A model generated the notes under the pieces. That model did no database searches. It was not told the origin of the DNA and saw nothing but the letters and a program-made list of their open reading frames with translations. 64,000 nucleotides of DNA, taken from assembly GCA_910583545.1 (NCBI GenBank), contig CAJTXM010000005.1:60139-124138 (forward strand), read 5' to 3'. Position numbers and translations under genes: made by a program. Source of the DNA: an uncultured Christensenella sp. GTDB taxonomy: Bacteria; Bacillota; Clostridia; Christensenellales; Borkfalkiaceae. This document shows positions 58,841-64,000 of this stretch, piece after piece; the first letter of the stretch is position 1; each line of letters opens with the position of its first letter.

Positions 58841-60566
58841 TTAATATATATCCTGCAATAGCTTCTCCGGTGATACCGAATTCTTTCATTAATTCCGTCA
58901 CGCTTCCGTGAGGTATAAATTTGTCGGGGAAGGCGAAATTTTTGATTTTTTTATTGTCCGATGAAAAATGCGTATTGATAAGCGAACCGAATCCTCCTGA
59001 AAGCACGTTGTCCTCAACGGTAATTATAAGATTTTGCGTAAGGGTTTTCAGCATCTTTGTATCAAGCGGTTTAACAAACCTTGAATTTATAACGTTGACT
59101 TTGATATTTTCTTTTTCAAGAAGCTGTGAAGCTTCCAAAGCTGCGGTTACAGCTCTCTCACCGCACGCCAAAATGGAAGCCGACGCATTTTCGTTTTCAG
59201 AAAGCATTTCCCATTTACCGAGAATTATTTCGCTTTGAAGTTTGAAACTGTGAGTACCCTCTCTCGGATAACGGATAGCAAGCGGTTTATCAAAGGTTGC
59301 ACTGAATTCAAGCATAGACCTGAATTCGTTTACGTCCTTTGGTACGGCAATGGAAAGATTCGGGATCATACTTAAAAATGATAAATCGAATACGCCCTGA
59401 TGAGTTTCGCCGTCTGCACCTGAAACGCCAGCCCTGTCTATACACAGTGTGACGGGTAAATTCTGGGAACAGATATCGATTACAATTTCGTCGTACGAAC
59501 GTTGCAAAAAAGTTGAATAAACGGCATAATACGGTTTCAATCCCTCCGTTGCTATTGAAGCGCACAGAATGGTTGCGTGTTCCTCGCAAATGCCCACGTC
59601 GACGGCGCGTTCGGGATATTTTTCAAAGAAATCGGCAAGTCCGAGATTTGACGACATGGCCGCGCAGACTGCAACTATTTTGCTGTCTTTTTCGGCAAGC
59701 GAACATAACGTTTCACCAAAGACCGTTGAATATTCGGTTGAAATATAATCGGAACTTGAAATCGAAATGCCGTGAGTTGCTTCGGGATTTTCTTCGCAGA
59801 ACTCGTAACCTTTTCCTTTTTTGGTAATTATGTGCAGAATTACCGACTCTTTTTTAAGCCTTTCCTTGATTTCGGTCAGCTTATTTATGAGTTGCGGTAA
59901 ATTATTTCCGTCGTAAACACCGTCGTATTTAAAACCGAAACGCTCGAAGATGCCTGCATGTTTGGCTTTTTTTGAAATATGTTCGCTGTTTTCGCTTAAA
60001 AGCTCCAAATATTCGTGCATACTACCGACCGTGGGAGATATAGACATTCCGTTATCATTCAGAACTACAAGAATATTTGTTTTCAGCAGTCTTAAACTGT
60101 TAAAAGCTTCGTAAACAAGTCCGTTGTTGAAAGAGCCGTCGCCGATGACGGCGATAACGTTAAAATCTTTATTTTCAATATCGCGCGCCTTTGCAATTCC
60201 CAATGCAGCGGAAACCGAGGTGCCCGCGTGACCCGTATTATAGCAGTCATACGGGCTTTCCTCCCTTTTTGGAAAACCCGAGATCCCGCCTTTTTTTCTT
60301 AACGTATTAAAGCTGTCCCCTCTGCCCGAAAGCAATTTATGGGAATAGCATTGATGTCCGACGTCGAATATAATTTTGTCGTCGGGCAGATTGAAAACGT
60401 AATGTAAAGCAACAGTCAATTCAACGGCGCCGAGATTTGAAGCAAGATGACCGCCGTTTTTTAAAACCGTTGATAAAATTTTTTGTCTCAGATCTTCGCA
60501 AAGTGCGTCGAGCTGAGACATATTCATATTTTTAAGTTGTTTACCGCTAAAATATTCCGGCATCAT
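58827..60566 (-). CDS. dxs: 1-deoxy-D-xylulose-5-phosphate synthase
   Basis: DXS is the first enzyme of the MEP isoprenoid route, with IspH (29.7 kb) and the prenyl synthase IspA (61.8 kb) also in the window. DVGHQCYSHKLL, the thiamine diphosphate motif GDGSFNNGLVYEA and DRAGVSGADGETHQG are present. At 579 aa it is somewhat shorter than the usual ~620. It overlaps the oapA stop codon by four bases, so it is translationally tied to oapA. Confidence 0.95.
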   Translation of the reverse strand: MMPEYFSGKQLKNMNMSQLDALCEDLRQKILSTVLKNGGHLASNLGAVELTVALHYVFNLPDDKIIFDVGHQCYSHKLLSGRGDSFNTLRKKGGISGFPKREESPYDCYNTGHAGTSVSAALGIAKARDIENKDFNVIAVIGDGSFNNGLVYEAFNSLRLLKTNILVVLNDNGMSISPTVGSMHEYLELLSENSEHISKKAKHAGIFERFGFKYDGVYDGNNLPQLINKLTEIKERLKKESVILHIITKKGKGYEFCEENPEATHGISISSSDYISTEYSTVFGETLCSLAEKDSKIVAVCAAMSSNLGLADFFEKYPERAVDVGICEEHATILCASIATEGLKPYYAVYSTFLQRSYDEIVIDICSQNLPVTLCIDRAGVSGADGETHQGVFDLSFLSMIPNLSIAVPKDVNEFRSMLEFSATFDKPLAIRYPREGTHSFKLQSEIILGKWEMLSENENASASILACGERAVTAALEASQLLEKENIKVNVINSRFVKPLDTKMLKTLTQNLIITVEDNVLSGGFGSLINTHFSSDNKKIKNFAFPDKFIPHGSVTELMKEFGITGEAIAGYILNAIR

Positions 60567-61165
60567 TTTTCCTTTTTGAAAAAAGTTGTGAATTTTGCGA
60601 AAGAAAAGACAATTTGTTTATTGTATTTCATTGCAAAATGTTTGAAAATAGCTTTGCCCCCGACTGTAAGCGCGCCTATTACGGCGCTCACCAAAATCGA
60701 AGACACAATTTCCCAGATATTACCGTCGGCTATGGCGGCAATATAAACCACAAGAACCGCACCTGCGGCACCGCTGACTATTCCGCAAATATCGCCTATA
60801 ACGTCGGCAAAAACCGAACCGAGTTTGGTCGCGTTTTTGCATAGCGTAACGGCGCGTTTGGCGCCTTTAATCTTGTTCGAAGCCATCGCGTGAAAAGCAT
60901 CGGGCTGACAGGTAATGATAGCGTTTGCTATCATATCGCAACCGATATTTAAAAATAGCAGAACTATCAGGACTATTACGCAGATATATACGGGACTGCC
61001 CTTTATCGATATTTCAGTCAGAAAACTGAACAGAACGGTCAACCCGAAAGATAAAAATAATACGCTAAGCCCCCAGGAGAGCCAGCCCGGTATTCTCTTT
61101 TTCTTCTGCTTTTTCTTTTTTACGGTTTTTTCTTGTTTTGGTACGTCTTCCTTATCCATTTCCAT
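60563..61165 (-). CDS. oapA: OapA, membrane partner of the OLE RNA
   Basis: A 200-aa protein with a very basic N-terminus (a run of Lys around residues 13-24) and four predicted membrane helices (about 28-51, 57-82, 118-145, 152-173). The third contains FADVIGDICG, whose D121 and D125 form a DxxxD motif like the one reported as important in OapA of Bacillus halodurans (from memory). The gene starts directly behind the candidate OLE RNA and overlaps dxs, as OapA genes do. ATG 61165 is chosen because the GTG at 61186 lies inside the OLE terminator stem; ATG 61159 is also possible. Known OapA binds OLE RNA at the membrane. Confidence 0.85.
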   Translation of the reverse strand: MEMDKEDVPKQEKTVKKKKQKKKRIPGWLSWGLSVLFLSFGLTVLFSFLTEISIKGSPVYICVIVLIVLLFLNIGCDMIANAIITCQPDAFHAMASNKIKGAKRAVTLCKNATKLGSVFADVIGDICGIVSGAAGAVLVVYIAAIADGNIWEIVSSILVSAVIGALTVGGKAIFKHFAMKYNKQIVFSFAKFTTFFKKEK

Positions 61166-61170
61166 AGCTT

Positions 61171-61196
61171 TAAAAATAAAACGCACGGATGTGCGT
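61171..61196 (-). terminator. Hairpin at the OLE RNA 3' end
   Basis: On the minus strand a 6-bp stem ACGCAC/GTGCGT with an ATCC loop (61181-61196) is followed by TTTTATTTTT. It lies immediately before oapA, so partial read-through would set the ratio of OLE RNA to oapA-dxs mRNA. Confidence 0.65.
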
Positions 61197-61764
61197 AAAA
61201 TTTGTAATATAGTGGTTTATATTAAATAAACTTTGCGGTTTAGGTTCGGTAGGATTTCCCTCAGTTCCACTCCCCGTCGCCGAAGAAGCAGTTTCCTTTT
61301 AAAGAACTGAACGCATTTCTGCATAACCGAATCGCCACTGAATCCACACTGTAATCTCTAATATAAAATCAGTCTAGAAGCTTTCCTTGACAACCGTTAT
61401 TGAGCTTATCTTCTTTTGCAAAGAACAATTTCAAACGGCAATAGACTATTGCTGTCTGGCCATAACAGACAATAATTTGTAAATCCGCTATCCGCTGTCT
61501 TCACTCAAAGCAGGCTACTCTGTACCAAGCTTACGCCTGATAGCAGGTTTATACTGACAAAATAATTTTGTCAGCCTCCACGGTAAATGGGTTGAGCTGC
61601 GGTATGCCGTTACCAAGCTCCCATAAACCTTTACTCCCAGCATCCACCCACTTTTGGCAAAGCGAGCAGGTACCAGAAACTTCATCGATATGCCCTTTGA
61701 CGGTATTTTACCCCCGCCCTCGTATCAATAAAGGTTGACTAGAATACTGCACCACTATATCATT
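61172..61764 (-). ncRNA. ole: OLE RNA (ornate, large, extremophilic)
   Basis: About 590 bases without a long ORF on either strand, read on the minus strand from a consensus promoter to a terminator. The 5' element ATATAGTGGT (61751-61760) pairs exactly with ACCACTATAT near the 3' end (61207-61216), closing the whole RNA. Internal stems include CTGACAAAAT/ATTTTGTCAG (about 61553-61573), TGTCTG/CAGACA (about 61452-61470) and GAGCT/AGCTC (about 61594-61620). Length, the pairing plan and the setting between ispA and oapA-dxs all match OLE RNA, which with OapA forms a membrane RNP linked to stress tolerance. Identification is by context and structure, not alignment. Confidence 0.85.
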
Positions 61765-61770
61765 GCAATA

Positions 61771-61799
61771 ATTATAACATAAGTTAAGCTGCAAGTCAA
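61771..61799 (-). promoter_or_regulatory. OLE RNA promoter
   Basis: On the minus strand TTGACT (61794-61799) and TATAAT (61771-61776) are 17 bp apart, right behind the ispA stop codon. It gives the RNA, and by read-through oapA-dxs, expression independent of the nusB-folD-ispA transcript. Confidence 0.8.
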
Positions 61800-61806
61800 T
61801 AGTAAA

Positions 61807-62685
61807 TCAAAGAATTCTCTGCCGTATAAAATAAACGAATTCTTTTAAAAATCCGGTATCCCCTTTTATACCTTCAAGCATTTTTATACACCTGTCGGCA
61901 ATCAGATCAGCCCGAACTTTACTTTTTTCAAGCCCGTATAATTTTACGGCCGTATATTTCCCTTCCGCGACGTCTTTGCCGATGCTTTTCCCGACGTTTT
62001 CAAAGCTTCCTTCCACGTCAAGAATATCATCCGTCAGTTGGAAAAGAAATCCGAGATCGCGCGAAAAGGTTTTTATTTCCGAATAATACTTGCCTTTGCA
62101 GAGAATACTCGGCGTAATGCACGAGGCGGAAATCAATTGAGCCGTTTTATTCAGATATATGAAATCTAAAATATTTTCGTCAATTTCTTCATCGTTTTCG
62201 TGTGAAAGATCTGCTGACTGACCTGCAATCATTCCGTTGATTCCGGCACAGTCGCATATATACTTTGATGCTGAAATAAACTCATCTCCGTTGAAACATT
62301 CTGTAAAAAGTATCGAATATGCGGTATTGAGCAGCCCGTCACCTGCAAGAACCGCGTTTCCGGTTCCGAAAACTTTGTGATTTGACGGCTTCCCGCGCCT
62401 GAAATCATCGTTATCCATTTCAGGCAGATCGTCGTGAATTAACGAATAAGTGTGAATCAATTCAAGAGCTAACGCAAAATTCAATACATTATTTTTGTCA
62501 AGACCTAACAAATCGGCAAAAGACAGCATCAGTACGGGACGGATGCGCTTACCGCCGAGTTTAAGGCTGTATATCAGGCTTTCTTTCAGAATCTGCGGCT
62601 GACAATTCAATTTATTGCAGAAATTTTCTAGTCGTTCTTCGAATAAGCGTTGATATTCTGCGTATTTTACGTCAAATCCACTCAC
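61807..62685 (-). CDS. ispA: Polyprenyl (farnesyl) diphosphate synthase IspA
   Basis: This enzyme condenses isoprenoid diphosphates, probably to farnesyl diphosphate. The first aspartate-rich motif is DDLPEMD, which has the two-residue insertion of bacterial FPP synthases, and the second is LTDDILD; GGKRIRPVLML is also typical. The frame is open to 62781, but GTG 62685 has AGGAG six bases upstream and overlaps the folD stop codon, giving a normal 292 aa. Confidence 0.93.
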   Translation of the reverse strand: MSGFDVKYAEYQRLFEERLENFCNKLNCQPQILKESLIYSLKLGGKRIRPVLMLSFADLLGLDKNNVLNFALALELIHTYSLIHDDLPEMDNDDFRRGKPSNHKVFGTGNAVLAGDGLLNTAYSILFTECFNGDEFISASKYICDCAGINGMIAGQSADLSHENDEEIDENILDFIYLNKTAQLISASCITPSILCKGKYYSEIKTFSRDLGFLFQLTDDILDVEGSFENVGKSIGKDVAEGKYTAVKLYGLEKSKVRADLIADRCIKMLEGIKGDTGFLKEFVYFIRQRIL

Positions 62686-63518
62686 TTCAAACTCCTCTTT
62701 GCTGAAACGTAAGTGTTGTACATAAGCATTGTTATCGTCATAGGACCTACTCCGCCGGGAACGGGTGTAATGTGAGAACATTTATCTTTGACGCTTTCAA
62801 AATCCACGTCGCCGCATAGTTTCCCGCTTTCATCTCTGTTCATTCCGACGTCTATTACTACGGCGCCGTCTTTAACCATATCGGATTTTATAAATTTAGC
62901 TTTACCTATAGCAACTATTAAAATATCCGCGCTTTTGCAGATATCCTTCAGATTCTTTGTTTTGCTGTGACAGACGGTAACCGTAGCGTCCGAATTCAGA
63001 AGTAACATAGCGATTGGTTTACCCACTATGTTCGACCGACCCACCACCACCGCGTTTTTACCGCAGATATCGATATTTTCATATTCGAGCATTTTCATTA
63101 TGCCGTAAGGCGTGCAGGGCACAGTCCCTTTCTGTTTAAGACAGAGACTTCCTACGTTTTCGGCGGAAAAACCGTCCACATCCTTTTCGTGCGGTATAAG
63201 TCTGAGAGCATCTTCCGAAATGTGCTTCGGCAAAGGCAACTGAACGAGTATGCCGTGTACTGTTTCGTCGTCAGCAAGCTTTTTCAGCAGATTTTCAAGT
63301 TCTGTCTGTGAAGTATTTTCAGGCAGATAATGCGCGAAAGATTTTATCCCTACCTCTTCGCAGGCTTTGATCTTGTTTTTTACATAAACCTGCGAAGCGG
63401 AATTATTGCCGACAAGCACGACTGCCAGTCCGACAGCTTTCTTTAAAAGTGAAATTTTATTCGATAGCTCCGAACGTATGGATTTTGAAATTTCTTTTCC
63501 GTCTATGAGCTTATACAT
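62682..63518 (-). CDS. folD: FolD, methylenetetrahydrofolate dehydrogenase/cyclohydrolase
   Basis: FolD interconverts one-carbon folate forms. The 278-aa protein has VGNNSASQVYVKNKIKACEEVGI with the catalytic Lys, GILVQLPLPKHI, and the nucleotide-binding VVVGRSNIVGKPIAMLLLNSDATVT; it ends with TPVPGGVGPMTITMLMYNT. It overlaps nusB by eight bases and ispA by four. Confidence 0.97.
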   Translation of the reverse strand: MYKLIDGKEISKSIRSELSNKISLLKKAVGLAVVLVGNNSASQVYVKNKIKACEEVGIKSFAHYLPENTSQTELENLLKKLADDETVHGILVQLPLPKHISEDALRLIPHEKDVDGFSAENVGSLCLKQKGTVPCTPYGIMKMLEYENIDICGKNAVVVGRSNIVGKPIAMLLLNSDATVTVCHSKTKNLKDICKSADILIVAIGKAKFIKSDMVKDGAVVIDVGMNRDESGKLCGDVDFESVKDKCSHITPVPGGVGPMTITMLMYNTYVSAKRSLK

Positions 63519-63912
63519 TATTTTGCTCCTTTATAACTTCCGAAAGTATTCCGCTTATAAAAGACGCGCTTTTTTCGGAAGAATATTTTGAAGCTATATT
63601 CGCCGCTTCGTTTACGGAAACGGCTGACGGTATATCCGGAATAAACATAATTTCGGCAAGCGCAATCAAAATAATACTTCTGTCCGCAGGGAACATTCTG
63701 ACCTGCGGAAACAATTTTGACCTTTCGTCGATAATTTTAATTAATTTTTCACGGTTCGAAGCAACCGTATTCAAAATTTGGTCGCAATATTCCGTATCGT
63801 TTTTATTAAGTTTTTCGATTTTATAAAGCGAATTTTTCAGTTCTTTGATATCATCGTTGAACTGAGATGAAAATAAAATTTTAAAAACCGTTTCTCTTGC
63901 CGTAGTGCGCAT
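63511..63912 (-). CDS. nusB: Transcription antitermination protein NusB
   Basis: NusB binds boxA RNA and supports rRNA antitermination. The 133-aa all-helical protein starts MRTTARETVFKILFSSQF and contains DRSIILIALAEIMFIPDIPSAVSVNEAANIASKYS, the family core. An AAAAGGA ribosome binding site lies eight bases before the start. It is the first complete gene at the right edge of a minus-strand operon that continues beyond the window. Confidence 0.94.
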   Translation of the reverse strand: MRTTARETVFKILFSSQFNDDIKELKNSLYKIEKLNKNDTEYCDQILNTVASNREKLIKIIDERSKLFPQVRMFPADRSIILIALAEIMFIPDIPSAVSVNEAANIASKYSSEKSASFISGILSEVIKEQNNV

Positions 63913-63934
63913 AATTTTATCCTTTTCAAATCAT

Positions 63935-63978
63935 AACTACGCGTGCAACGCGTAGTTTGCATAAGCCCTAAAAGGGCA
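63935..63978. repeat. Two small palindromes upstream of nusB
   Basis: A perfect 9-bp inverted repeat with a 5-bp centre (63935-63943 with 63949-63957) is followed by a shorter GCCC-N5-GGGC repeat near 63965-63978. Neither has a T run on the minus strand. They may be the end of the upstream gene or a dispersed palindromic repeat. Confidence 0.35.
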
Positions 63979-64000
63979 TGATACTGGCAGCGCTATTCGC

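Noticed and set aside
61172..61764. RNase P RNA, tmRNA or 6S RNA at the ispA-oapA gap
   Set aside because: No tRNA-like end or peptide tag as in tmRNA, no conserved RNase P core sequence found by eye, and the RNA is far too long for 6S. Neighbouring genes and the end-to-end helix fit OLE RNA.
61807..62781. Longer 324-codon version of ispA
   Set aside because: The additional 32 residues lie inside folD and do not resemble prenyl synthases, whereas GTG 62685 has a strong ribosome binding site and a GTGA overlap with the folD stop codon.
1..64000. CRISPR arrays, insertion sequences, prophage and rRNA genes
   Set aside because: No regularly spaced direct repeats, transposase or phage structural genes, or rRNA sequence were seen. 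The single tyrosine recombinase looks like a Xer protein rather than a phage integrase.

Overview
The window looks like part of the chromosome of a low-GC, Gram-positive anaerobe of the Clostridia. Supporting evidence: the gene order miaB-mutS-mutL-miaA-ynbB; an IspH-ribosomal protein S1 fusion; sporulation genes (spoIVB, a GerW/YtfJ homologue); consensus sigma-A promoters; a Na+-pumping decarboxylase cluster; and the block nusB-folD-ispA-OLE RNA-oapA-dxs-tlyA-nadK-argR-recN-spoIVB. The genus cannot be fixed from the sequence. Most genes are housekeeping. Accessory content is limited to about 12.8-14.7 kb and a single inserted gene at 47.8-48.5 kb.

Layout. 0-2.5 kb: tail of a YgjP-like metallopeptidase, cysteine desulfurase and thiI. 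2.6-4.8 kb: a class A penicillin-binding protein on the minus strand. 4.9-12.8 kb: miaB, mutS, mutL, miaA and ynbB. 12.8-14.7 kb: a small ORF, a truncated WYL-type regulator fragment and two tandem DUF3592-like membrane proteins. 14.9-16.8 kb: groEL and groES. 16.9-19.4 kb: dCMP deaminase, cyclophilin and purB, then tRNA-Trp. 19.6-21.8 kb: a ProC-like protein, RNase HI and a VTT-family membrane protein. 21.9-26.7 kb: a biotin-dependent Na+ pump cluster with two carboxyltransferases. 26.8-31.8 kb: a flavoprotein, an AroH-Cmk fusion, plsC and the IspH-S1 fusion. 31.9-33.7 kb: htpG. 33.8-41.9 kb: the glycogen operon glgBCDAP. 42.1-43.3 kb: a Xer-type recombinase with a dif-like palindrome in its leader. 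43.3-45.8 kb: a sugar kinase, a Cys-rich small protein, lexA and a pseudouridine synthase. 45.8-53.4 kb: cell-wall, spore and segregation genes (dacF-like, gerW-like, DUF2953, scpB, scpA, an M50 protease, lysA, a second carboxypeptidase). 53.4-64 kb: a membrane protein, spoIVB, recN, argR, nadK, tlyA, dxs, oapA, the OLE RNA, ispA, folD and nusB.

Two systems stand out. First, 61.17-61.76 kb has no ORF but has a consensus promoter, a 10-bp helix joining its 5' and 3' ends, many internal hairpins and a terminator. Its neighbours are ispA on one side and, on the other, a four-helix basic membrane protein with a DxxxD motif followed by dxs. This is the arrangement known for the large OLE RNA and its partner OapA. 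Second, a perfect 14-bp inverted repeat with a 6-bp centre lies 55 bp upstream of a single-chain Xer recombinase. Gene orientation switches from mostly plus to mostly minus at that point, as expected if this is the dif site and replication terminus.

Several genes (miaB, nadK, and less strictly glgB and lysA) have near-consensus promoters so close to the start codon, with no Shine-Dalgarno sequence, that leaderless or nearly leaderless mRNAs are predicted.
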